Source: JAHEJV01 sp964653555 (GTDB lineage: Bacteria > Myxococcota_A > UBA9160 > SMWR01). Taken from it: DNA of 22,357 bases. The position numbers and the translations under genes are program-made. The number at the start of each line of letters is the position of its first letter. Positions within the stretch are counted from its first letter, which is position 1. The notes beneath the pieces were generated by a model that searched no databases, was not told where the DNA came from, and worked only from the letters and a program-made list of their open reading frames with translations. Shown here in pieces: positions 1 through 9,887 of this stretch. Where the stretch lies: assembly GCA_964653555.1 (NCBI GenBank), contig CAZZFT010000083.1, positions 1 through 22,357 on the forward strand, written 5' to 3'.

Positions 1-696
1 AGTGGGTGCTGCTCGACATCACCCACCGCGACGCCGACTACCTGCGCGAGCGCTTCCCGAACATCTACCGCCGCTGCCTCGAGTTCGGCGTCGACCTGAC
101 CCGCGAGCCGATCCCCGTGGTGCCCGCGGCGCACTACTGCTGCGGGGGGGTCGCGACCGACCTGGCCGGGGAGACCGACGTCGCCAACCTGTTCGCCGCC
201 GGCGAGGTGGCGTGCACCGGCCTCCACGGCGCCAACCGCCTNNNNNNNNNNCCTGCTCGAGGCGCTGGTCTTCGCGGACGCGGCGGGCGCGGCCACGCGC
301 GCCCGCTGGTCGGACCAGCCCGCCGACGAGCGCGACGTGCCGGCCTGGGAGGAAGGCGACGCGACCGCCAGCGACGAGGCGGTGGTCATCACCCAGAACT
401 GGGACGAGATCCGCCGCTTCATGTGGAACTACGTCGGGATCGTCCGCAGCGACCGGCGCCTGGCCCGGGCTCAGCACCGGATCGAGCTGCTCCAGGGCGA
501 GATCACCGACTACTACTGGAACTCGCACGTGACGCCCGATCTGATCGAGCTGCGCAACCTGGCGACGGTGGCCGAGCTGGTGATCGAGTGCGCTCGGCAC
601 CGCCTGGAGAGCCGCGGCCTCCACTACAACGTCGACCACCCGTCCCACGACGACGCGCACTTCCTGGCCGACACGCACGTGCGCCGGGAGCTCTAG
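1..696 (+). CDS. nadB: L-aspartate oxidase, C-terminal part (5' end outside window)
   Basis: FAD-dependent enzyme that oxidises L-aspartate to iminoaspartate, the first step of bacterial NAD de novo synthesis, in the cytoplasm. The visible part begins at a WVLLDITHRDADYLRERFP segment. It contains the hallmark VPAAHY.CGG (substrate/FAD region) and GEVACTGLHGANRL segment, then the C-terminal helical domain with NWDEIRRFMWNYVGIVR and ESRGLHYNVDHP. It ends at TAG 694-696. The reading frame changes across the N run at 242-251 (codon positions 0 mod 3 before, 1 mod 3 after), because 10 Ns replace a stretch that should be 12 bases if the family motif NRLASNSLLEAL is intact. The gene is therefore probably whole, not frameshifted. 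Its stop overlaps that of the convergent SDR gene. Identification is firm from the near-continuous match to known NadB C-termini. Confidence 0.95.
242..251. other. Assembly gap (10 Ns) inside nadB
   Basis: Ten consecutive unknown bases break nadB between ...HGANRL and LLEALVFAD. The conserved family sequence calls for A-S-N-S in between. That needs 12 unknown bases counting the partial codons, so the run looks like a placeholder, not a measured length. Confidence 0.95.
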
Positions 697-1487
697 TCCT
701 CGGCGGTGACGTAGGCCGAGGTGATGCCGCCGTCGACGAGGAAGGTGGTCCCGTTGACGTAGGAGGCGTCGTCCGAGGCCAGGAACAGCACGGCGCGCGC
801 GATTTCGGTCGCCTGGGCCAGACGGCCCATCGGCACGTGCACGAGCCGTCGCGCGCGCGCCGCCGGGTCGGCGAGCAGCACCTGGAGCAACGGCGTGTCG
901 ACCGGCCCCGGGCACAGCGCGTTGGCGCGGATGCCCTGCTTCGCGTAGGCGACCGCGATCTCGCGCGTCATCGCGAGCACGCCACCCTTGCTGGCCGTGT
1001 AGGCGATCTGGGCGGTCGCGGCGCCCATCACCGCCACGAAGGAGGCGGTGTTGATGATCGATCCCCCCCCCGCGCGCAGCAGCGCGGGGATGCCGTACTT
1101 GCAGCCGAGGAACACGCCCTTCAGGTTCACGTCGATGACGCGCTCCCAAACCGCCTCCGGAGTGTCCACGGGCAGGCCATCCTCGTCCGGGAAGATGCCG
1201 GCGTTGTTGAACAGGACGTGGAGCGCGCCGTAGGTGCGCTCGGCCTCGGCCACCGCCGACTCCACGGCGGTGGCGCGAGCGACGTCGACGGCGACGCAGT
1301 GGGCCTGCCCCCCGGCGTCGGCGATCTCCGCGACCGTGCGGCTGGCGCTCTCCTCGTCGCGGTCCGCGACCACGACATTGGCGCCCTCGGACGCGAACAG
1401 GAGCGCCGTCTCGCGACCGATCCCGCTCCCGGCGCCGGTGATCAGCGCCGTGCGGCCCTCGAGCTTCCCGGCCCCCCTGGACGCCAT
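693..1487 (-). CDS. SDR-family NAD(P)-dependent oxidoreductase
   Basis: Classical short-chain dehydrogenase/reductase of 264 aa, the normal family length. It shows the Rossmann glycine motif TGAGSGIG (residues 17-24), an acidic residue after beta-2 (VVVADRD, Asp42) that favours NAD(H) over NADP(H), and NNAG at 94-97. The catalytic tetrad is Asn121, Ser149, Tyr163 and Lys167 (YTASK). The CPGPVDTP loop and a C-terminal VDGG end complete the fold. The substrate cannot be read from the sequence; 3-oxoacyl or secondary-alcohol dehydrogenation are family possibilities. The start is ATG at 1487, 18 bp after which the coding potential of the family fold begins. A run of nine C (1063-1071) encodes the GGGS before the catalytic serine and leaves the frame intact. 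It stands alone, convergent with nadB, with a 55-bp gap to the next leftward gene. Confidence 0.93.
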   Translation of the reverse strand: MASRGAGKLEGRTALITGAGSGIGRETALLFASEGANVVVADRDEESASRTVAEIADAGGQAHCVAVDVARATAVESAVAEAERTYGALHVLFNNAGIFPDEDGLPVDTPEAVWERVIDVNLKGVFLGCKYGIPALLRAGGGSIINTASFVAVMGAATAQIAYTASKGGVLAMTREIAVAYAKQGIRANALCPGPVDTPLLQVLLADPAARARRLVHVPMGRLAQATEIARAVLFLASDDASYVNGTTFLVDGGITSAYVTAED

Positions 1488-1542
1488 CGCGCGGCAGGGT
1501 AGCCGGGGCGACCGGCCGCCGCTGCGCGCGGCGCGCCCGGAC

Positions 1543-2751
1543 TCAGCGCAGCTCGATCATCCCGCCGTCGACGAGCGATTGGAGCGCCCGGAAGATGTCC
1601 GAGTCGGGCTCGGGGATCACCTCGAGGGCGCGCTGCACGGTGAAGCCCGCGTGGGCGAGGTCGAGCAGCGCCTCCTCCACCTTGCTCAGCACGCCGTCGA
1701 AGGTCCCCGCCTCGCCCCCGTGGCAGGCCACCAGCCGGGCCTGCAAGGGGAAGCTGCCCGCCTCGCGCCTCCCCTCGTCGATCTGGCGCACGGCGTCGAA
1801 GACGGCCGCCTGCAGCGGGAAGGGCGGATCGGGGTGGTCCACCTCCTCCACCGTGCCGTGGAACTCGAAGGACCCCTCCTTCCAGCTGAGCATGCGCACG
1901 AGCGCCTTCATGCCCGTCGCGGCTCCCAGACGCACGGTGCGCATCAGGTTGCCCTCGAAGCAGATCAGGCCCTCCTCCTCGCCGCGACGCAGCACGATCG
2001 TTCCGCGCGGCGCGGTGGAGGCGAACATCTGCACGATGCTCTGGGGTCCGAGCTCGGCGATCGGTCCCGTGATCCCCCCGAGCTGCCGGGTGTTCTCGGC
2101 GCCCTGGAGCGCCTCCACGAAGCGCTCCACCGTCGGTCGCTGGGGTTCGGTGAGCTCGAAGTGCACGGCGATCGCCGTGACGCGGCCGCCCGACTTCACC
2201 TGGCGTACCACGACGCCTTCCACCTCGAGCTCGTGGTCGATCGCGGGGTGGCGGATCCCCACGCGTACCCGTTCGCCGAGATCGACGGAGCCCTCGCTGA
2301 GACCGATCAGCACGCCGCTGTGCGAGAGGTTGCGCGTGCGGCCCGCGAGGGTTCCCCTCGCCGTCTCGATCCGCGCGGCAACGCGCACGGCCTTGCGCGG
2401 CGCGCGCCGCTCCTCGTCGTCGGAGGGCGGCGGCGGAGGGCCGATGTCGACGCATAGCGGCGCCAGGCGGTCGCGCAGATCGCCGGGCGACGCGAGGAAC
2501 TGCACCGCAACGCCCGGCCGACCGCCGACATCGGCGAGCTCGGCGGGCACGATGTGGACGACCTCACCTTCGAGATCGATGTCGCGACGACACCACGCGA
2601 GGCGCAGGCGCACCACCACGATCTCGCGCGGCTCGAAGCGCTCGCTGGTGGCCACGAACACACCGCCGCTCGAGAGATTGGCCTGATAGTCGCGCGTGAA
2701 CGCCTCGCCGGCCTCGTAGCCGACGCACAGCACCCGGCCATTACCCGTCAC
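1543..2751 (-). CDS. Two-PilZ plus DUF4388 (PATAN) signalling protein
   Basis: Soluble protein of 402 aa with no signal peptide or membrane segment. Residues 1-100 resemble a PilZ domain with NLSSGG (25-30) but no RxxxR arginine pair, so c-di-GMP binding there is doubtful. Residues 112-215 form a second PilZ domain with both c-di-GMP elements: RKAVR (119-123) and NLSHSG (141-146). Residues 225-330 look like DUF4388/PATAN (GITGPIAELGPQSIVQMF..., GLICFEGNLMR, F-E-F), and a helical tail follows. Such PilZ/DUF4388 combinations are typical of deltaproteobacteria and are linked to surface motility or exopolysaccharide signalling, but the output here is unknown. The start is GTG at 2751 with a G-rich stretch (GGGGTGGGG) about 8 nt upstream; another GTG lies at residue 7. 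The function in detail is inference. Confidence 0.82.
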   Translation of the reverse strand: MTGNGRVLCVGYEAGEAFTRDYQANLSSGGVFVATSERFEPREIVVVRLRLAWCRRDIDLEGEVVHIVPAELADVGGRPGVAVQFLASPGDLRDRLAPLCVDIGPPPPPSDDEERRAPRKAVRVAARIETARGTLAGRTRNLSHSGVLIGLSEGSVDLGERVRVGIRHPAIDHELEVEGVVVRQVKSGGRVTAIAVHFELTEPQRPTVERFVEALQGAENTRQLGGITGPIAELGPQSIVQMFASTAPRGTIVLRRGEEEGLICFEGNLMRTVRLGAATGMKALVRMLSWKEGSFEFHGTVEEVDHPDPPFPLQAAVFDAVRQIDEGRREAGSFPLQARLVACHGGEAGTFDGVLSKVEEALLDLAHAGFTVQRALEVIPEPDSDIFRALQSLVDGGMIELR

Positions 2752-2825
2752 GTAAACGTCCCCACCCCAGAGCTATCGGCGGCACGTCCGCAACTCTTGG
2801 GGGGGAAGCCGAGTAGTTTGGCGGG

Positions 2826-2892
2826 GTTCCGGCGCGCCGGGGGCCCTCGGGCCCAGCCTGACTCCCCTGGGGGGCCTGGGGCCGCCCGGAAC
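2826..2892 (-). repeat. GC-rich nested inverted repeats between the GS-like and PilZ genes
   Basis: The 146-bp gap holds an outer perfect repeat GTTCCGG (2826-2832) / CCGGAAC (2886-2892). Inside it are GGGCCC-TC-GGGCCC (2841-2854) and a GGCCCAG/CTGGGGCC pair. It lies just downstream of the GS-like stop on the leftward strand, so it could end or stabilise the purQLF-GS transcript. There is no following T-run, so it is not a canonical intrinsic terminator. Confidence 0.4.
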
Positions 2893-2897
2893 GCGCG

Positions 2898-4286
2898 TCA
2901 GATGCGCTCCAGGTAGCGGGCGCGCTCCACGTCGCTCACCCGGGCGTCCACCCGCCGCTGCTCGGTGCGGGAGAAGTGGAGCAGGTGCGCGACGACCTCC
3001 TCGCCGAACGCCGCGCGGGCGAAGACGCTCTCCTCGAGGGCCGCCGCCGCCTCGGGCAGGCTGGCGGGCACCTGGGCCAGCCCGGTCGCGGCGTACACGT
3101 CGCCGGCGAACGCGGGGCCGGGCTCCAGACCGCGCGCGAGACCATCGAGTCCCGCCGCGAGCAGCGCCGCGTAGGCGAGGTAGGGATTGGCATCCGCCCC
3201 GGGGATCCGGCACTCGACGCGCAGCGAGGCGCCCTCCCCCACCACCCGGAAGCCCGCGGTGCGGTTGTCGTAGCTCCAGGCGATGCCAGTCGGCGCGAAG
3301 GTTCCCGGCCGGTAGCGCTTGTAGCTGTTGGGGTTCGGCGCGAGCAGCAGCGTGATCTCGCGCGCGTGGGCGAGCAGGCCGCCGAGGAAGTGGCGAAACG
3401 CCTCCGAGCTCGACACGCCGGTCCCCTCCAAGGGGTGCGAACCCGCGAAGGTCGGCTCGTCGGAGTGGCTCCACAGACTCGTGTGCACGTGCAGACTGCT
3501 GCCGGCGAGGTTCTCGTCGAATTTCGCCATGAAGGTGAGCGAGTGCCCCGAGCGCGCGGCGATCTCCTTCGCCGCCAGCTTGTAGATCACATGGCGGTCG
3601 GCCATCTCGAGCGCTTCGGCGTAGCGCAGGTTGATCTCGTGCTGGCCCGGCCCCCACTCGCCCTTGCTGAACTCCACCTCGATGCCCGAGGCGTCGACAC
3701 CCGCGCGGATCGCACCCACGACGTCTTCGACGAAGGTCCCCGAGAGGACGTGATAGTCCTCGACGTAGCGCTGGGTCGGGACCAGGTTGCGGTAGCCCTT
3801 CGCGTGGGCCGCGGCGTAGTCGTCGCGCAGCAGGAAGAACTCGAGCTCGCTGCCCATGCGCGCCTGGAGCCCCTGCGCCGCCAGGCGGGCCAGCTGACGC
3901 TGGAGGATGCGCCGCGGCGAGACCTCGACCGGCTCTCCTCCCTCGCGGAAGGCGTCGCACAGGACGATCGCCGTGCCCTCCTGCCACGCGGCCCGACGCA
4001 GGGTGGAGAGATCGGGCACGGCGTGGAGATCCCCGTAGCCCGTGTCCCAGCTGGCGAACGCGTAGCCGGGCGTCGGGTCCATCTCCATGTCGCAGGCGAG
4101 GAGATAGTCGCAGACGTGCATGCCCGCGAAGGCCACCTCGTCGAGGAAGAAGCGCGTAGTGATGCGCTTCCCGACCAGTCGGCCGAACACGTCCGGCAGC
4201 GCGGTGACGACGGTGTGGATGCCGCCCGAGGCGGCCTCTGCTTCCAGCGCTTCGAGGTCGAGCCGGCCCCGCGCGGGGTCAGGCAT
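2898..4286 (-). CDS. Glutamine synthetase family protein (GS or gamma-glutamyl-amine ligase)
   Basis: ATP-dependent ligase of the GlnA superfamily, 462 aa from the ATG at 4286. Metal and substrate motifs are in order: ELEF (Glu147/Glu149), GEWGPGQHEIN (about 210-219), SLHVHTSLW (His266, His268), NPNSYKRYRPGTFAP (about 319-332) and RVECRIPGADANPYLAY (357-372). The C-terminus lacks the NLYDLP adenylylation-loop motif of canonical GS-I. The overall look is closer to the PuuA/GlnA3-4 type paralogues, which may join glutamate to amines instead of ammonia. The ATG overlaps the last 8 bases of purF, and an in-frame GTG sits one codon earlier (4289), so it is the last gene of purQ-purL-purF-GS. Three glutamine-using activities precede it, which fits glutamine supply, but the substrate (ammonia or an amine) is unresolved. 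No other puu-type genes are near. Confidence 0.88.
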   Translation of the reverse strand: MPDPARGRLDLEALEAEAASGGIHTVVTALPDVFGRLVGKRITTRFFLDEVAFAGMHVCDYLLACDMEMDPTPGYAFASWDTGYGDLHAVPDLSTLRRAAWQEGTAIVLCDAFREGGEPVEVSPRRILQRQLARLAAQGLQARMGSELEFFLLRDDYAAAHAKGYRNLVPTQRYVEDYHVLSGTFVEDVVGAIRAGVDASGIEVEFSKGEWGPGQHEINLRYAEALEMADRHVIYKLAAKEIAARSGHSLTFMAKFDENLAGSSLHVHTSLWSHSDEPTFAGSHPLEGTGVSSSEAFRHFLGGLLAHAREITLLLAPNPNSYKRYRPGTFAPTGIAWSYDNRTAGFRVVGEGASLRVECRIPGADANPYLAYAALLAAGLDGLARGLEPGPAFAGDVYAATGLAQVPASLPEAAAALEESVFARAAFGEEVVAHLLHFSRTEQRRVDARVSDVERARYLERI

Positions 4287-5753
4287 CACTCGGGTCCACC
4301 GGACGGAACAGCGAGAGCTGCGGCGGCGGTCCCTCTTCCGCGGGCTCGACGGGGTACTCGTCGGAGAAGCAGGCGTCGCAGAAGCCGTGCTTGAGCCGAC
4401 CCCCGCAGCGCCGGAGTCCCTCGAGCGTCAGGTAGCCGAGCGAGTCGGCACCCATCATCTCGCGGATCTCGTCGGTGCTGTGGCGGTGCGCGATCAGCTC
4501 CTCGCGCGTGGGCGTGTCGATGCCGTAGTGGCAGGGCCCGATCGTCGGCGGCGAGGAGATGCGCAGGTGCACCTCGTGGGCGCCGGCTGCCCGGATCATG
4601 CTCACGATCTTGGTGAGCGTGGTGCCGCGAACGATCGAGTCGTCCACCAGCACGACGCGCTTTCCCTGGAGCACGCCGCGCACGGCGTTGTGCTTGACCT
4701 TGACGCCGAAGTGGCGGATCGACTGGGCGGGCTCGATGAAGGTCCGCCGCACGTAGTGGTTGCGGATCAAGGCCTGCTCGTAGGGGATGCCGGCCTCCTC
4801 GGCGAAGCCGAGCGCGGCCGTGTTCCCCGAGTCGAGCACCGGGACCACGACGTCGGCCGACACCGGGTGCTCGCGCGCCAACGTGCGCCCGAGCTCCTTG
4901 CGGAAGTCGTAGACGTTGTGGCCGTTGAGGTTCGAGTCCGGGCGGGCGAAGTAGATGTGCTCGAAGATGCAGAAGGACTCGGGCTCGCTGCGGAAGGGCC
5001 GCAGCGTGCGCAGACGTCCGCGGCGGATCACGACCACCTCGCCGGGCTCGAGGTCACGCTCGTGGCTGGCGCCGATCAGGTCGAGGGCGCAGGTCTCGCT
5101 GGCGGCGACCCAGGCGCCGTCGAGACGACCGAGGGAGAGCGGCCGGAAGCCCCGCGGATCGCGGGCGGCGACCAGTGCGTCCTGGGTCATCATCACCAGG
5201 CTGAAGGCCCCCTTGAGCCGGGACAGCGCGTCGATCAGGCGCTCCTCGGGCTGGCGCTCCCGCGAGCGCGCGAGCAGCTGGACGATCACCTCGCTGTCGG
5301 CCGTCGTGCTGAAGATCGCGCCCCGACCCTCGAGCTCGCGCCGGATCGGCAGGGCGTTCACGATGTTGCCGTTGTGCGCGATCGCGATCGGACCCGCGTC
5401 GGTGGTGGCGCAGAAGGGCTGCGCGTTCACCAGCGAGCTGCCGCCCGCCGTCGAGTAGCGCACGTGGCCGATCGCGTTGCGTCCCTCGAGCTGCTCCAGG
5501 ATCCGCTCGTTGAACACGTCGGCGACGAGTCCCATGCCGCGGTGCACGGCCTGGGGGCGGCTCCCGCCCGGATTCGACACGATGCCGGCGCTCTCCTGCC
5601 CACGGTGCTGGAGCGCGTAGAGAGAGAGGTAGACGATCTTCGCCGCCTCGGAATGCCCGTGGACGCCCGCCACGCCGCACTCGTCGTGGAAGCGATCGTC
5701 CAGGTGGGCCTCCACCAGCCGCGCCAGCTCGTCTCGGGTCATCCTCATGGCCA

Positions 5754-5754
<1 letters not shown>
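4279..5754 (-). CDS. purF: Amidophosphoribosyltransferase
   Basis: Committed step of purine synthesis: PRPP + glutamine to 5-phosphoribosylamine. It is 491 aa from the ATG at 5754, whose A is shared with the purL stop (TGATG). The Ntn glutaminase domain begins at DECGVAG, with the catalytic Cys26 preceded by a propeptide that should be cleaved off, as in the Bacillus-type enzyme. RYST, HNGNIVN and the PRPP loop VVLVDDSIVRGTT (367-379) follow. Cys262, Cys408, Cys459 and Cys462 are spaced like the four [4Fe-4S] ligands of the Bacillus subtilis enzyme (146 residues between the first two, a CxxC at the end), so an oxygen-sensitive cluster is likely. Further in-frame ATGs at 5748 and 5742 are possible starts. 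A strong AGGAGG lies just upstream. The gene is translationally coupled to purL and to the GS-like gene. Confidence 0.97.
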
Positions 5755-7999
<2,245 letters not shown>

Positions 8000-8003
<4 letters not shown>

Positions 8004-8701
8004 CGCCGCGCTCCGCTCACCGCGTCGAGCAGCGAGCCCAGGATCACTCGTCCGTCCTCGCCGCCCAGCCCGCCCTCCACAGCGTGCTCCGGGTGCGGCA
8101 TCAGGCCGAGCACGTTGCCGCGCTCGTTGGTCACCCCGGCGATGTTCGCGAGGCTGCCGTTGGGATTCGCCTCGGCCGTGGTGCGTCCCTCGGCGTCGAC
8201 GTAGCGGAGCAGCACCTGGCCCCGCTCCTCCAACCGGGCGAGCTGCTCCGGCGGGGCGTGATAGGCCCCCTCCCCGTGCTTGATCGGCAGCCGGAGCCGG
8301 TCTCCGACCGCCGCCCGGCTGGTGAAGGGCGGGCGCGCGTGCTCCACGCGGACGTGCACGAAGTCGCACACGAAGTGCAGGTGGTGGTTGCGGACGAGCG
8401 CCCCGGGCAGGAGCCCCGCCTCGCACAGGATCTGGAAGCCGTTGCAGATCCCGAGTACGGGCCCCCCGGCCTCGGCGAAGCGGCGGACGTCGGCCATGAT
8501 CGGCGAGAACCGGGCCATCGCCCCGCAGCGCAGGTAGTCGCCGTAGGAGAAGCCTCCGGGCACGAGCACGGCCCGGGTCTCCGCCGGCAGCGCCGGGTCC
8601 TTGTGCCAGGCCAGGCGCGCGTCGGCGCCGAGCACCGACTTCAGCGCGAACTGCAGGTCGCGGTCGTCGTTCGAGCCCGGCAGCTGAATGACCGAGAACA
8701 T
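8000..8701 (-). CDS. purQ: Phosphoribosylformylglycinamidine synthase, glutaminase subunit
   Basis: Class I glutamine amidotransferase subunit of FGAM synthase. It hydrolyses glutamine and channels ammonia to PurL. It is 233 aa. MFSVIQLPGSN at the N-terminus, VPGGFSYGDYLRCGA (47-61), the nucleophile elbow GICNGFQ with Cys86, and MPHPEHA with His203 and Glu205 give the complete catalytic triad. The start is ATG at 8701. A weak GAGGG stands 10-14 nt upstream and a hairpin at 8714-8731 lies directly before it. Its stop overlaps the purL start by 4 nt (ATGA). It is the first gene of the leftward unit, divergent from purC. The open frame extends further upstream, but that part is non-conserved and covers the promoter region. 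Confidence 0.96.
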
Positions 8702-8713
8702 CGGGGGGACCCT

Positions 8714-8731
8714 CGGACGTCGGGGCGTCCG
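8714..8731 (-). promoter_or_regulatory. Small hairpin in the purQ leader
   Basis: CGGACG (8714-8719) and CGTCCG (8726-8731) are perfect inverted repeats with a 6-nt loop, lying 13 nt before the purQ start codon on the leftward transcript. They could modulate ribosome access. I see no purine riboswitch consensus. The role is inference. Confidence 0.35.
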
Positions 8732-8749
8732 GCATGGGGGCGCCCGCTC

Positions 8750-8777
8750 GCAGGTGGCGGAGGTGCGCAGGTGGCGG
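8750..8777. repeat. 11-bp direct repeat in the purQ leader
   Basis: GCAGGTGGCGG occurs at 8750-8760 and again at 8767-8777, a period of 17 bp. It sits between the predicted leftward promoter and purQ. It could be a repeated regulator site or simple GC-rich duplication. No regulator can be named. Confidence 0.4.
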
Positions 8778-8808
8778 CGGGACCGGGGGGCTGTGCGGGG
8801 AAGCAGCG

Positions 8809-8837
8809 AGTCTACCGGCGGCCCGAGGCCCGAACAA
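8809..8837 (-). promoter_or_regulatory. Candidate sigma-70 promoter for purQ-purL-purF-GS
   Basis: Read on the minus strand: TTGTTC (8837-8832), a 17-nt spacer, then TAGACT (8814-8809), which is 4 of 6 to the -10 consensus. The predicted start would be near 8802, giving a leader of about 100 nt before purQ. The match is modest and rests on position and spacing. Confidence 0.33.
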
Positions 8838-8845
8838 GCCGCCGC

Positions 8846-8875
8846 TTGCGGCGCGCGAACCCGGGTCTGTACGAT
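8846..8875 (+). promoter_or_regulatory. Candidate sigma-70 promoter for purC-usp
   Basis: TTGCGG (8846-8851), an 18-nt spacer and TACGAT (8870-8875, 4 of 6 to the -10 consensus). A start near 8882 would give a leader of about 40 nt, and a GAGG (8909-8912) then serves purC. The -35 element lies only 8 bp from that of the opposing leftward candidate, so one bound regulator could affect both. Confidence 0.33.
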
Positions 8876-8921
8876 GCGGCGACCCCGGGCGCCGCCCGCC
8901 GCAACTCCGAGGCATCCCCCC

Positions 8922-9887
8922 ATGGGCACCGATCCCCAGCTCCTGCGCGACCAGTGCAGCCGTACGCTCGAGCGCACCGACTTCCCGAAGCTCGGGCGGC
9001 GCGAAGAGGGCAAGGTTCGCGACAGCTACATCGCGGGCGACCGGCGCACGATCGTCGTCACCGACCGCGTCAGCTGCTTCGACGTCGTCGTCGGGACTCT
9101 CCCCTTCAAGGGCCAGGTGCTGAACCAGCTGGCCGCGTTCTGGTTCGAGCGCACGAAATCGATCTGCGCGAACCACCTGATCGCCGTCCCCGATCCCTGC
9201 GTGTCGGTGGTGCGCGAGCTGCGGCCGATGCCGGTGGAGTTCGTGATGCGCGGCTACCTGACCGGCTCGAGCCCGACGTCGATCTGGACCGCCTATGCGA
9301 AGGGAGAGCGCCGCTACTGCGGACACGTGCTGCCCGAGGGCATGAAGGCCCACGAGCCGCTGCCCGAGCCCCTGCTCACCCCGACCACCAAGGCCGAGAA
9401 GGGCGAGCACGACGAGCCGATCTCACGGGAGGAGATCATCGCGCGCGGCACCCTCGACGCGGACACCTACGACGCCGCCGCGGCGCTGTGTCATGCGCTC
9501 TTCGCCGAGGGCCAGCGCTGGGCGGCCAGCCGCGGCCTGATCCTCGTCGACACCAAGTACGAGATCGCTCGGCAGCCCGGCGGCGGCTTCGTCGTGGTCG
9601 ACGAGATCCACACGCCCGACTCCTCGCGCTACTGGTACCGCGACCGCTACGAGCGCGCTCTCGCCGAGGGCCGCGTCCCCGAGGCCCTCGACAAGGAGTA
9701 CGTGCGGCGCTGGCTGGGCGAGAAGGGCTACCGGGGCGACGGTCCGCCGCCAGCCCTGCCCCTCGACGTGCGCTGCGAGGCGTCGCGTCGCTACATCGAG
9801 GCCTACGAGCAGATCACCGGACGCGACTTCGAGCCCGACACCGAAGATCCGAGCAAGCGCATCGCGAGGAATCTCGGCATCACGTGA
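8922..9887 (+). CDS. purC: Phosphoribosylaminoimidazole-succinocarboxamide (SAICAR) synthetase
   Basis: Joins CAIR and aspartate using ATP to make SAICAR. It is 321 aa, the longer ADE1-like form, not the about 240-aa form of many bacteria. It shows GKVRDSY (30-36), TDRVSCFD, LPFKGQVLNQL, MRGYLTGSSPTSIW (109-122), LILVDTKYEIA (207-216) and VVVDEIHTPDSSRYW (224-238), which are the nucleotide and substrate signatures. The ATG at 8922 follows GAGG by 9 nt and precedes the conserved region; earlier in-frame sequence is non-conserved and lies in the promoter region. It is divergent from purQ. Its TGA overlaps the GTG of the following USP gene by 4 nt, so the two are likely translationally coupled. 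Confidence 0.96.
   Translation: MGTDPQLLRDQCSRTLERTDFPKLGRREEGKVRDSYIAGDRRTIVVTDRVSCFDVVVGTLPFKGQVLNQLAAFWFERTKSICANHLIAVPDPCVSVVRELRPMPVEFVMRGYLTGSSPTSIWTAYAKGERRYCGHVLPEGMKAHEPLPEPLLTPTTKAEKGEHDEPISREEIIARGTLDADTYDAAAALCHALFAEGQRWAASRGLILVDTKYEIARQPGGGFVVVDEIHTPDSSRYWYRDRYERALAEGRVPEALDKEYVRRWLGEKGYRGDGPPPALPLDVRCEASRRYIEAYEQITGRDFEPDTEDPSKRIARNLGIT

Noticed and set aside
1063..1071. Nine-C homopolymer in the SDR gene as a possible frameshift
   Set aside because: The SDR frame is continuous across it and encodes the usual GGGS before the catalytic serine.
2752..2825. Possible sigma-54 promoter (GG...TTGC) before the PilZ gene
   Set aside because: GG to GC spacing is 19 nt instead of 12, so the element does not fit.
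8004..9410. Upstream extension of the purL frame
   Set aside because: Covers purQ and purC in antisense or another frame; PurL's conserved start is at 8003 with an ATGA overlap.
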